Shown: piece after piece, positions 1 through 6,924 of the stretch
How positions within the stretch are numbered: position 1 is the first letter of the stretch
Layout of the letters: each line of letters starts with the position of its first letter
NCBI GenBank assembly: GCA_003132265.1
Contig: PKXE01000070.1
Span: forward strand, 1-10,625
Direction: 5' to 3'
Source of the DNA: Candidatus Dormiibacterota bacterium
GTDB taxonomy: Bacteria > Chloroflexota > Dormibacteria > Aeolococcales > Bog-877
DNA: 10,625 nt
The notes under the pieces: model-generated
The model's database searches: none
The model's input: only the letters and a program-made list of their open reading frames with translations
Told to the model about the DNA's origin: nothing
Translations under genes and position numbers: made by a program

Positions 1-2193
1 GAAGTCCAGGGGGCCCGCCACAAGGCCTCAGCCCGCTCGGCCAAGATCGTCGACCTACCGGGCCCGGGCCACCACGACCCCGATGACCGGCTCAGCGATC
101 CCGCCAACTACATCAACCGCGAGCTGAGCTGGCTCGACTTCGACGCCCGGGTGCTGTCCGAGGCCCAGGACCCGAGGGTGCCGCTATTGGAGCGGCTGCG
201 GTTCCTGGCGATCACCTCCAGCAACCTCGACGAGTTCTACATGATCCGAGTCGCCTCCTTGAAGCGGCAGCTGGCCGAGCGGGTCCAGAGCACTCATGCC
301 GACGCCATGACCCCCACCGAGCAACTCCGCGCCATCGGCAAGCGGACCCGCGAGATCGTGGCCGCCGAGGGGCGTTGCCTGCTTGAGGATCTGGCTCCCC
401 AGCTAGAGCGCCAGGGGGTGCGGCTGCTTCTCCAGGACGAGCCCCTCAGCCGAGCTGAACGGCGAGCCTGCGATGGATACTTCGAGTCCCAGCTCTACCC
501 CTTGTTGACGCCCCTGGCGATCGACCCCGCCCACCCCTTCCCCTACCTCAGCAACCTGTCGCTCTCGATCGCGGTGATGCTAGGCGAGCCCGGTGAGCGG
601 GCCCCCCGGGTAGCCCGAGTGAAGGTGCCGTCGTCGGCCCCGAGGTTCTTCCAGGCCGGGCGTCATGGGCCCTTCGTCCCCATCGAGCGGATCATCGCCG
701 AGCGGCTCGACCGACTGTTCCCGGGCATGGAGGTCGTGGCCCACGGACTCTTCCGGGTAACCCGGGACGCCGACTTCGATGTCGATGAGGACGAACCCAA
801 CCTGCTTTCGGCCATCGAGGAGGAGCTCCGCGAGCGACGCTTCGGGGCCGTGGTGAGGGTGGAGACCGCGCCCGGCCTCTCCCGGGAGATCTTGACCATG
901 CTGGAGACCGAACTCGGAGTGATCTCTGACGAGGTCCAGGAGGACGACGGTCTGCTGGACCTGACCGGGCTCGTCAGCGTCGCCGACTCGGTGGAGCGGC
1001 CCGATCTGGCCTACCCCCAGTTCACCGGAACGACCCCCCCCAGGCTGTTGACGATGCAGGATCAGGATCCCGACTTCTTCGCGGTGCTGCGGCGCGGTGA
1101 TGTCTTGGTCCAGCACCCCTACGACTCGTTCGCCGCCACCACCGAGCGCTTCATCGAGCAGGCTGCCCGAGACCCCAAGGTGGTCGCGATCAAGCAAACC
1201 CTCTACCGGACCAGCGGCGACACCCCCATCATCGACGCCCTCACGAGGGCCTCCGAGGACGGCAAGCAGGTGGTGGTCCTGGTCGAGATCAAGGCGCGCT
1301 TCGACGAGCTGAATAACATCCGCTGGGCCCGCCAGCTGGAGCAGGTGGGGGCCCACGTCGCCTACGGGGTGCCCGGGCTGAAGACCCACGCCAAGCTGGT
1401 CCTGGTGGTGCGCCAGGAGGAGGGCGGCATCCGCTATTACGCGCACGTCGGTACCGGCAACTACAACGCCGTCACCGCCCGCCTCTACACCGACTTCGGG
1501 CTGCTCACCGCCAGGCGCGAGATCACTGAGGAGGTGGCCGACCTCTTCAACTATCTGACTGGATACTCCCGCAAGCGGGACTACCGGGATCTCTGGGTGG
1601 CACCGATCAATGCGATTCAGAACTTCGAGCGGCTGGTGGAGCGCGAGGTGGAGCACCACCGCCACGGACGCCCGGCCGGGCTGCTGCTCAAGGTCAACGG
1701 ACTGACCGATGAGCGCGCGATCCGGGCGCTGTACCGCGCTTCGCAGCTGGGTCTGCCCATCCGCCTGCTGGTGCGCGGCATCTGTGCGCTGCGGCCCGGC
1801 GTCGAAGGCCTGAGTCCGACCATCCAGGTCCACAGCGTGGTGGGGCGCTTCCTGGAGCACGGCCGCGCCTTCGTCGCCGAGAACGGCGGCCAGCCGGAGG
1901 TCCACATCGGATCCTCGGACCTGATGGGACGCAATCTCTACCGCCGGGTGGAGTGCGTCATCCCCCTGCTCGATCCCCAGGCCAGGGACGAGGTGCGCCA
2001 AGTGCTGGAGCTGACCTGGTTCGATCGCCGGCAGAGCTGGAAGCTTCAGGCCGACGGCCGCTGGGTGCGGGTCGATCCCACCTCCACCGAAGAGGGCATC
2101 CAGGAAGATCTGATCAGGCGGGCGCGGGCCCGCCCGCTGCGCTGGGAAGGTCAAGGAAGGAGGGCTGCAACCCATGGACGCAGAAACGGCTAG
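1..2193 (+). CDS. ppk1: Polyphosphate kinase 1 (5' partial)
   Basis: PPK1 reversibly transfers the gamma phosphate of ATP to the end of a polyphosphate chain, through a phosphohistidine, at the membrane or in the cytosol. The frame is open from base 1, so the start codon is upstream; 730 residues are visible. The ATG at 151 is not the start, because the hallmark N-terminal motif NRELSWLDF lies before it at window residues 39-47. Numbering from base 1, the phosphorylated histidine is H463 (in KTHAKL) and the second catalytic histidine is H620 (in RFLEHGR). They are 157 residues apart, as are H435 and H592 of E. coli PPK. The magnesium-site arginines (R403, R433; E. coli R375, R405) and the tyrosine matching Y468 (Y496) are also present. 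All catalytic residues look intact. The last 20 nt overlap the next gene, suggesting co-transcription. Identification is secure. Confidence 0.97.
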   Translation, partial: EVQGARHKASARSAKIVDLPGPGHHDPDDRLSDPANYINRELSWLDFDARVLSEAQDPRVPLLERLRFLAITSSNLDEFYMIRVASLKRQLAERVQSTHADAMTPTEQLRAIGKRTREIVAAEGRCLLEDLAPQLERQGVRLLLQDEPLSRAERRACDGYFESQLYPLLTPLAIDPAHPFPYLSNLSLSIAVMLGEPGERAPRVARVKVPSSAPRFFQAGRHGPFVPIERIIAERLDRLFPGMEVVAHGLFRVTRDADFDVDEDEPNLLSAIEEELRERRFGAVVRVETAPGLSREILTMLETELGVISDEVQEDDGLLDLTGLVSVADSVERPDLAYPQFTGTTPPRLLTMQDQDPDFFAVLRRGDVLVQHPYDSFAATTERFIEQAARDPKVVAIKQTLYRTSGDTPIIDALTRASEDGKQVVVLVEIKARFDELNNIRWARQLEQVGAHVAYGVPGLKTHAKLVLVVRQEEGGIRYYAHVGTGNYNAVTARLYTDFGLLTARREITEEVADLFNYLTGYSRKRDYRDLWVAPINAIQNFERLVEREVEHHRHGRPAGLLLKVNGLTDERAIRALYRASQLGLPIRLLVRGICALRPGVEGLSPTIQVHSVVGRFLEHGRAFVAENGGQPEVHIGSSDLMGRNLYRRVECVIPLLDPQARDEVRQVLELTWFDRRQSWKLQADGRWVRVDPTSTEEGIQEDLIRRARARPLRWEGQGRRAATHGRRNG
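2155..2163 (+). promoter_or_regulatory. Ribosome binding site for the PPOX-class gene
   Basis: The sequence GGAAGGAGG lies inside the 3' end of the polyphosphate kinase gene, 10 nt before the ATG at 2174. It is the strongest Shine-Dalgarno match in the window and fixes the start of the downstream gene inside the kinase reading frame. Confidence 0.75.
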
Positions 2194-2584
2194 GGAATTC
2201 GCCTCCCAGCATCACCACGCGGTCTTCGCGACCCGCCGCCGCGACGGCAGCCCGCAGATGTCGCCGGTCGCCGTGGCCGTCGACCCGGATGGCCAGCTCA
2301 CCGTCAGCAGCCGGGAAACCGCGGTCAAGGTCCGCAACCTGAGGCGGGACCCTAACTACGACCTGGTCGTCTTGACCAACAGTTTCTTCCCGCCCTGGAT
2401 CTCGATCCGAGGGACAGCGGAGGTGGTCGCCCTTCCCGAAGCTCTTCCGGGGCTGGTGCAGTACTACCGGGATGTCTCCGGAGAGCACTCCAACTGGGAC
2501 GAGTACCGCGCCGCCATGGTCCAGGAGCGTCGGGTCCTCCTGCGGCTCTCCATCGACGAAGTCGGACCCAAGGTGAGCGGCTAG
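2174..2584 (+). CDS. PPOX-class F420/FMN split-barrel oxidoreductase (Rv1155-like)
   Basis: This is a 136-residue single-domain protein of the pyridoxamine-5'-phosphate oxidase-like split-barrel superfamily. It looks closest to the F420-dependent Rv1155 group. The opening strand (AVFATRRRDGSPQMSPV, residues 16-32), the KVRNLRRDP segment (52-60) and the C-terminal stretch GEHSNWDEYRAAMVQERRVLLRL resemble Rv1155 almost block for block. In that family the basic segment around K52/R54 contributes to cofactor binding. The protein is expected to be a cytosolic homodimer that reduces an unknown substrate with F420H2 or FMN; the cofactor cannot be decided from sequence. The ATG is supported by an excellent ribosome binding site. 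The gene overlaps ppk1 by 20 nt and is followed after one base by rpiA. A heme- or FMN-binding paralogue in the same superfamily remains possible. Confidence 0.88.
   Translation: MDAETAREFASQHHHAVFATRRRDGSPQMSPVAVAVDPDGQLTVSSRETAVKVRNLRRDPNYDLVVLTNSFFPPWISIRGTAEVVALPEALPGLVQYYRDVSGEHSNWDEYRAAMVQERRVLLRLSIDEVGPKVSG
2570..2577 (+). promoter_or_regulatory. Ribosome binding site supporting the TTG start of rpiA
   Basis: AAGGTGAG sits 8 nt before the TTG at 2586, inside the last codons of the PPOX-class gene. It supports the TTG as the true start. Starting there also leaves the usual roughly 25-30 residues before the GLGTG loop. Confidence 0.55.
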
Positions 2585-2585
2585 C

Positions 2586-3302
2586 TTGGGGCTGGCCCCC
2601 CGGCAGTTCGCGTCCGTGGCGGCGGAGGTGGCCGCTCAGGCCGCGGGCTTGATCCGCCCCGGCATGCGCTTGGGCCTGGGAACCGGCCGGATGGCCTCCG
2701 CCTTCATCGAGGCGCTCCGCCCGCGCATCCAAGAAGGGCTCCGAGTTCAGGGCCTCTGCAGCTCCAAGGCGAGCGAGCTCCTCGCCCGCGACGTCGGGAT
2801 CGAACTGCTTTCGACCAGCGATGGGGCTCTCGACCTGGATGTGGACGGCGCGGATGAATTCGACTCCTCGATCAACCTGCTTAAGGGAGGGGGTGGCGCC
2901 TTGCTTCGGGAGAAAGTCGTGGCGGAGCACAGCCGCCGCTTCTGGCTTCTGGCCGACTCCTCCAAACAGGTGGCCCAGCTAGCGTCGCTGCATCCGCTCC
3001 CGGTCGAGGTTCTCCCCTTCGACTGGGAAGGCACCGCCGCTCTCTGTGAGGCCCGGTTTGCCTGCCAGGCCGAGGTCCGCGGCGGGGCTGAGGGGCCGGT
3101 CGTCACCGACAACGGCAATTACCTGGTCGACCTCCATTTCCCGGGTGGGCTGGCCGACCCTGGGGAGGTGGCCCTTCGGCTGAGCGGGATCGCCGGGGTG
3201 CTCGGCCACGGCCTCTTCTTAGGCCTGGCGACCGCGGCGATTGTCTTCGACGCCGGGGGCGTCCGGGTACTGGGCAACCTGGACTCGGAACGGACCCCCT
3301 GA
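2586..3302 (+). CDS. rpiA: Ribose-5-phosphate isomerase A
   Basis: RpiA interconverts ribose 5-phosphate and ribulose 5-phosphate in the non-oxidative pentose phosphate pathway (cytosol). The 238-residue length is close to the usual 220-235. Visible motifs are the nucleotide-like loop GLGTG (residues 30-34), DVDGADEF (85-92, catalytic D87 and D90), KGGGGALLREK (100-110, with K100 and catalytic base E109 spaced as K94 and E103 in E. coli), and TDNGNYLVD near the C-terminus. The start is TTG with a reasonable ribosome binding site. One oddity is that the loop usually reads GTGST but is GTGRM here, replacing the Ser/Thr that contact the substrate phosphate in E. coli RpiA. The gene follows the PPOX-class gene by one base, so it probably belongs to the ppk1 transcript. 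The family assignment is firm. Confidence 0.94.
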   Translation: MGLAPRQFASVAAEVAAQAAGLIRPGMRLGLGTGRMASAFIEALRPRIQEGLRVQGLCSSKASELLARDVGIELLSTSDGALDLDVDGADEFDSSINLLKGGGGALLREKVVAEHSRRFWLLADSSKQVAQLASLHPLPVEVLPFDWEGTAALCEARFACQAEVRGGAEGPVVTDNGNYLVDLHFPGGLADPGEVALRLSGIAGVLGHGLFLGLATAAIVFDAGGVRVLGNLDSERTP

Positions 3303-3313
3303 GCTGGGCCCCG

Positions 3314-3838
3314 CTACCCGCGACTATCGCCCGAGGCGCGCCGCCTTCGATTGAGACCCAAGCTCAGCCCGAGCGGGATCATCACTCCCAGGAAGCCGGT
3401 GATGACCGCGATGCCATTGGGCAGGTGGCGAGGATTGGCCATGCCCACGTAGGAGAACACCGAGGAAAGGAAGGCCGTGAGCAGGATCAGGGTGATCGCC
3501 CCGACCAGCACCCAGGTGCCATTTTCCTGGCGGCTGATCACGAAGTTGGGCCAGCGGTTGCGGACGTACCGGTAGACGTTCACCGCGGTCAGGCCGTTCA
3601 GGATCAAAGCGCTGATGAAGGCGCTGACCGCGACTCCCCAGCGAAAGGCTCCCAGCTGGGAGATAACCCACGCCGAGAAGTTCACGACCAGGAGCCCGAC
3701 CGGGGTGGCCAGCCCGATCACGGGGAGGATGCAGGTACGCCAGTCCCCGGGCAGCGGGATGAACAGCCCGCTCTGGACCGGCCCACGGCTGCGCCGCATT
3801 CGACTCACGTGACCGGCGCCGCTTCGTTCCGTGCTCAC
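3314..3838 (-). CDS. Hypothetical four-helix membrane protein
   Basis: I do not recognise this family. Taking the GTG at 3838 gives 174 residues; an ATG at 3868 in the same frame gives 184. I prefer the GTG because GGGAGGAG lies just ahead of it, while the ATG has no ribosome binding site. On 184-residue numbering there are four hydrophobic spans: about 46-69, 77-98, 118-142 and 152-172. An arginine-rich N-terminal stretch (about 24-30) and a basic tail (NRRRR from 173) suggest that both ends are cytoplasmic. The loop between helices 2 and 3 (YRYVRNRWPNFVISRQENGTW) is the most distinctive soluble segment. It converges on rpiA with an 11-bp gap and diverges from the MarP-like protease gene. 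A role in the envelope is possible but unsupported. The hydrophobic periodicity and charge pattern make a real gene likely over the opposite-strand frames. Confidence 0.75.
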   Translation of the reverse strand: MSTERSGAGHVSRMRRSRGPVQSGLFIPLPGDWRTCILPVIGLATPVGLLVVNFSAWVISQLGAFRWGVAVSAFISALILNGLTAVNVYRYVRNRWPNFVISRQENGTWVLVGAITLILLTAFLSSVFSYVGMANPRHLPNGIAVITGFLGVMIPLGLSLGLNRRRRASGDSRG

Positions 3839-3840
3839 CG

Positions 3841-3848
3841 CTCCTCCC
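3841..3848 (-). promoter_or_regulatory. Ribosome binding site deciding the GTG start of the membrane protein
   Basis: On the minus strand GGGAGGAG ends 2 nt before the GTG at 3838; the GGAGG core is 4 nt away, a slightly short but workable spacing. It also lies just downstream of an alternative in-frame ATG at 3868. Confidence 0.45.
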
Positions 3849-3915
3849 ATTGGGATGGTCAGATGCATTGTGACGAGATCGGAACCGCCACCGCTCTCGC
3901 CCCGGCAGGGCGACG

Positions 3916-5109
3916 ATGATGAGGCAGCCGATGGACGTAATCGACCTCCTCATCATCGCCGCCCTGCTGTACGCCGCGGTCAGAGGCTACCGGAGAGGGC
4001 TCACCTACTCCCTGTTCTCGCTCCTGGGGCTGCTGGTGGGTCTGGGGGTCGGAGCCTGGGTGGCGACCTCCCTGCCTCCCCTCCTCCACGACTTCACCGT
4101 CGAGGTCCGCTCGGGTATCGCGATCGGGCTGTTGCTGGCCCTGGCGCTGCTCGGCGACGGCCTCGGTACCTGGGTCGGGCTCCGCCTGCGGATGAGCACG
4201 TTGCGCAGCCACTGGCGGATTGTCGACTCCTTCGCCGGGGTTGCCTGGGGATTGATCGTGGTCCTGGTGGCCAGCTGGTATTTGGGGTTGACCTTCGCCA
4301 CCGGCCCCTGGCGCCCGCTGGCCGCCCAGATCCAGAGCTCCGCGGTCCTTCGCGCTTTGGCCCAGCAGTTTCCCCAAGACCCCACTTGGCTGGGTGGGCT
4401 GCAGCACCTCTTCAGCGCGGTGCCCTTTCCCGAGGTCTTCGCCAACCTAATCCCGCCGCTGCCGGCACCGGTGACGGTGCCCGCCACCCTGGCACAGAAC
4501 CAGGCCGTGACGGCGGCCGCGGCCGAGACAGTGAAAGTGATCAGCGTCGGCTGTGGGGGGCTCGAGGAGGGCAGCGGCTTCCCGGTCGCCCCGGGGGTGA
4601 TCCTCACCAACGCCCACGTTGTCGCCGGAGGACATGACCAGCGGATCGTGGTGCCGGGGCCGACCGGCTCGATGGCGGCGCAGGTGGTCTTCTTCGACCC
4701 CGAGCGAGACGTTGCCCTGCTGCGGGTGCCGGGGCTGAACCTGCCGCCGCTCACGATCAGTACCTCGGGGACCCGCGCCACGGTGGGGGCCATCATCGGC
4801 TACCCGGAAGGCGGCCCCGAGGAGGTTGTGCCCGGCGCCATCCGAGGTCAGCTGGACGCGGTGGGCCGGGACATCTACTCCCGCTCCACCGTCAGCCGGG
4901 GGATCTTCGTGCTCCAGGCCACCGTCGTCCCCGGTAACTCAGGTGGTCCGTTCGTGGATCTCCAAGGGCAGGTCCTGGGAGTGGTCTTCGCCAAATCGCT
5001 GGTCGTGGACGGAGAGGGCTACGCTCTGACCACTGGCGAGGTCCTCCCGGACATCGCCAAGGGCGCGTCCAACACCGCCGTGGTCTCGACCTCGAGCTGC
5101 ATCGACTGA
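3916..5109 (+). CDS. MarP-like membrane-anchored serine protease (CvpA + trypsin domains)
   Basis: The protein has 397 residues. An N-terminal CvpA/colicin V production-like membrane domain has four helices (about 7-24, 30-53, 66-88, 104-126). A linker (about 130-200) leads to a chymotrypsin-fold protease domain. The triad is H234 (TNAHVVAG), D265 (ERDVALL) and S342 (PGNSGGP). C213 and C395 bracket the protease domain and match the disulfide-forming pair of M. tuberculosis MarP (Rv3671c), which has nearly the same length and triad positions. MarP acts in the periplasm in resistance to acid and oxidative stress by cleaving cell-wall hydrolases; the same role is inferred here. Starts at ATG 3916, 3919 and 3931 are all possible: CAGGG precedes the first and ATGAGG the last, so the N-terminus may be 5 residues shorter. 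The gene stands alone on its strand and diverges from the four-helix protein gene. Confidence 0.9.
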   Translation: MMRQPMDVIDLLIIAALLYAAVRGYRRGLTYSLFSLLGLLVGLGVGAWVATSLPPLLHDFTVEVRSGIAIGLLLALALLGDGLGTWVGLRLRMSTLRSHWRIVDSFAGVAWGLIVVLVASWYLGLTFATGPWRPLAAQIQSSAVLRALAQQFPQDPTWLGGLQHLFSAVPFPEVFANLIPPLPAPVTVPATLAQNQAVTAAAAETVKVISVGCGGLEEGSGFPVAPGVILTNAHVVAGGHDQRIVVPGPTGSMAAQVVFFDPERDVALLRVPGLNLPPLTISTSGTRATVGAIIGYPEGGPEEVVPGAIRGQLDAVGRDIYSRSTVSRGIFVLQATVVPGNSGGPFVDLQGQVLGVVFAKSLVVDGEGYALTTGEVLPDIAKGASNTAVVSTSSCID

Positions 5110-5129
5110 GAACCGGAGTCTGCTTGAAA

Positions 5130-5159
5130 ACTTAGTTGGCCTAGTTAGGTAAACTAAGT
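5130..5159. promoter_or_regulatory. Probable MarR operator (nested inverted repeats)
   Basis: The outer arms ACTTAGTT (5130-5137) and AACTAAGT (5152-5159) are a perfect 8-bp inverted repeat with a 14-bp spacer. A third TAGTT half-site at 5142-5146 pairs with AACTA at 5152-5156 across 5 bp, a 15-bp dyad of the size MarR dimers usually bind. The site ends two bases before the regulator's start codon and covers its predicted -10 box, so bound protein would block transcription. Its A+T richness stands out against the flanking DNA. The sequence is seen directly; binding by the adjacent MarR protein is inferred. Confidence 0.75.
5150..5155 (+). promoter_or_regulatory. Predicted -10 box of marR-like gene, leaderless
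   Basis: TAAACT fits the TANNNT -10 pattern and ends 6 nt before the ATG at 5162, so transcription would begin at or next to the A of the start codon. No Shine-Dalgarno sequence precedes this ATG, which agrees with a leaderless message. A TTGAAA at 5124-5129 is 20 bp upstream, too far for an ideal -35. TAGGTA at 5146-5151 is a poorer alternative -10 at 16-bp spacing. Confidence 0.5.
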
Positions 5160-5161
5160 AC

Positions 5162-5635
5162 ATGGCATTATCCCCCGCCGGTTCCGGGCGCCTCGAACCA
5201 GACGCCCTCGACGAGGCTTCGGAGTTGGCGACCAAGCTTCCCACCGTCCTGACTCGCCTCAACCGGCGCCTCCGCCAGACCTCGGGACCGCTTGGGGTAC
5301 CGCCCGGGCACTATCCGGTTCTGGTCTCGCTGCTGGACCACGCTTCGGCCACGGTCAGCCAGCTGGCCGCCGCCGAGCACGTGCGGGTGCCCTCGATGAC
5401 CGCCCTGCTCGGCCAACTCGAGGCGGATGGGTTGATTCAGAAGGAGGTGGACACCTCCGACCGCCGCTTCGTGCGAGTGTCCCTGACGCGCCAGGGCACC
5501 GCCGTGGCCCGGGCGGCCCGCCAACTAAGGGGCGCCTGGTTCGCCCATCGCCTCAGCCATCTCTCCGCCCGCGAGGTCGCCGCCCTGCAGCGGGCGCTGC
5601 CGGTGCTCGAGCATTTGATCGGCGTGGATCGGTGA
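5162..5635 (+). CDS. MarR-family transcriptional regulator
   Basis: This is a 157-residue winged helix-turn-helix regulator of the MarR family. The N- and C-terminal helices (about 15-40 and 115-155) would form the dimer interface. The DNA-binding part spans roughly 50-112: ATVSQLAAAEHVRVPSMTALLGQLEADGLI (62-91) is the helix-turn-helix and linker, and TSDRRFVRVSLTRQG (98-112) is the wing with the family's D-R-R signature. There is no cysteine, so thiol-based redox sensing as in OhrR is excluded; a small-molecule ligand is more likely. The gene overlaps the MFS transporter gene by the 4-nt GTGA, and a strong inverted repeat covers its promoter. The expected role is repression of itself and the transporter, relieved by a transported compound. 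The ligand is unknown. Confidence 0.93.
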   Translation: MALSPAGSGRLEPDALDEASELATKLPTVLTRLNRRLRQTSGPLGVPPGHYPVLVSLLDHASATVSQLAAAEHVRVPSMTALLGQLEADGLIQKEVDTSDRRFVRVSLTRQGTAVARAARQLRGAWFAHRLSHLSAREVAALQRALPVLEHLIGVDR

Positions 5636-6924
5636 CGGTATCCGCGCGCGCCTTAACGTCGCGCACGTTCGACGCCCTCGGCAACCGCAACTACCGCTAC
5701 TTCTTCGCGGGCCAGACGGTGTCGGTGACCGGCAGCTGGCTGCAGGCGACCGCCCAGGCCTGGTTGATCCTGGAACTGACCCACTCCCCGCTGATGCTGG
5801 GCGTGCTGCTGATGGTCCAGTTCCTGCCCAATCTGCTGCTGCAGCCGTTCGGGGGGCTCGTCGCCGACCGCTGGCCCAAGCGTCGCGTCCTGGTCCTCAC
5901 CCAGAGCTGCTTCGCCCTCACCGCGGCGGTCCTGGGAATCACCGAGGGACTTCACCTGGTGCGGGTGTGGGAGGTATTCCTGGTGGTCGGCATCTTCGGC
6001 CTGATCAACGTGGTGGACGGTCCGACTCGGCAGGCGTTCGTTCCGGAGATGGTCGGGTCCCGCCGGTTGCCCAACGCCGTGGCCCTCAACTCGATGGTCT
6101 TCAACGGTGCCCGGGTAATCGGCCCCGCTATCGGCGGGATCCTCATCGCCACCGTGGGCACCGCCCTGTGCTTCGATCTCAACGCCATCTCCTACCTGGC
6201 GGTGATCGTCGGCCTTTGGCTGATGCACCCCAGTGAGCTTCATTCCAACCTTCGCCCGGCCGGGGCGAGGGCCGGAGCCCTAGCCCAGGTGAGAGAGGGC
6301 ATCGGCCACGTCAGGCGCACCCCCGAGGTGGCGCTGGTCATCGTGCTGATGGCCATCGTGGGCACCTTCTCCTTCAACCTAACCGTCCTGATCACCGGCC
6401 TCGCCCGCACCGGGCTGCATGCGGGGGCGGGTGGCTTCGGCCTGCTGAGCGCCGCCCTCGGGGCGGGGGCGCTGGCGGGGGCGCTGGGAGTGGCCTACGC
6501 CAGCCGGGCCTCCATGCGCGCACTCCTGATCGGCTGCGCCGTGTTCGGCACCTTCCTGGCGCTCGCGGGTCAGATGGCGGGCCTGGTCCCGGCCATGGTC
6601 CTCCTGGTGCTGGCCGGCGGCGGCATGATCGTCTACAGCGCCACGTCAAATAGCATCGTCCAGACATTTACCCCGGGTCCCCTCCGAGGTCGGGTGATGT
6701 CGCTCTACCTCTGGGTCTTCCTGGGCACGACTCCGATCGGGAGCCTCATATTCGGCGCCGTCGAGCAGGCCTGGGGCAGCCGAGTGGCGATGGGCCTGGG
6801 CGGGTCCGCCGCGGTGCTGGCAGCGCTGGGAGGCGCTTGGTGGTGGCGCCGGAGAATCCGCCCGCGAAAGGGCTATTCGGCGGGATCGCCAGCGGCGGAG
6901 CCCCTGGCGGCCCCCACCGCGTGA
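5632..6924 (+). CDS. MFS transporter, DHA3-like drug/metabolite exporter
   Basis: A 430-residue polytopic inner-membrane protein of the major facilitator superfamily, resembling the MFS_3/DHA3 group that includes EntS-like and drug exporters. Family marks are the opening RNYRYFFAGQTVSVTGSWLQATAQAWL, the loop 2-3 motif GGLVADRWPKRRVL (G-x-x-x-D-R-x-x-R/K) and the conserved RQAFVPEMV...LPNAVALNSMVFNGARVIGPAIGG region. The hydrophobic pattern fits about 12 helices. The GTG start overlaps the MarR stop codon (GTGA) with no clear ribosome binding site, suggesting translational coupling. It is probably a proton-driven exporter controlled by the upstream repressor; the substrate cannot be told. The last roughly 20 residues form a basic then Ala/Pro-rich tail encoded within a 52-bp tail-to-tail overlap with the enoyl reductase gene on the other strand. 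Confidence 0.92.
   Translation: MTVSARALTSRTFDALGNRNYRYFFAGQTVSVTGSWLQATAQAWLILELTHSPLMLGVLLMVQFLPNLLLQPFGGLVADRWPKRRVLVLTQSCFALTAAVLGITEGLHLVRVWEVFLVVGIFGLINVVDGPTRQAFVPEMVGSRRLPNAVALNSMVFNGARVIGPAIGGILIATVGTALCFDLNAISYLAVIVGLWLMHPSELHSNLRPAGARAGALAQVREGIGHVRRTPEVALVIVLMAIVGTFSFNLTVLITGLARTGLHAGAGGFGLLSAALGAGALAGALGVAYASRASMRALLIGCAVFGTFLALAGQMAGLVPAMVLLVLAGGGMIVYSATSNSIVQTFTPGPLRGRVMSLYLWVFLGTTPIGSLIFGAVEQAWGSRVAMGLGGSAAVLAALGGAWWWRRRIRPRKGYSAGSPAAEPLAAPTA

Noticed and set aside
1034..1041. Eight-base C tract in ppk1, with similar 8-base tracts at 7370-7377 (fabI) and 9045-9052 (propeller gene), considered as phase-variation tracts.
   Set aside because: All three keep the reading frame and encode ordinary Pro/Gly codons; 8-mers are expected at this GC content and are short for contingency loci.
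580..2175. A 531-codon open frame on the minus strand opposite polyphosphate kinase.
   Set aside because: It is low-complexity in composition (His, Gly, Gln, Asp rich) with no recognisable motif, as expected of an antisense frame to a GC-rich gene whose sense frame is a textbook PPK1.
3303..3313. Terminator between rpiA and the convergent membrane protein gene.
   Set aside because: The gap is 11 bp and no stem with a following T-run can be drawn across the two stop codons.
3324..3956. A 210-codon minus-strand frame overlapping the four-helix membrane protein.
   Set aside because: Its product is Arg/Pro/Gly/His-rich without structure, while the alternative frame shows four clean hydrophobic spans with basic flanks.
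4005..4796. A 263-codon minus-strand frame opposite the MarP-like protease.
   Set aside because: It reads as Ser/Thr/Pro/Arg-rich shadow sequence; the plus frame carries the full protease triad.
5124..5129. TTGAAA as a -35 box for the marR-like gene.
   Set aside because: The best -10 (TAAACT) is 20 bp away, and the nearer TAGGTA is a poor hexamer; kept only as a remark in the promoter entry.
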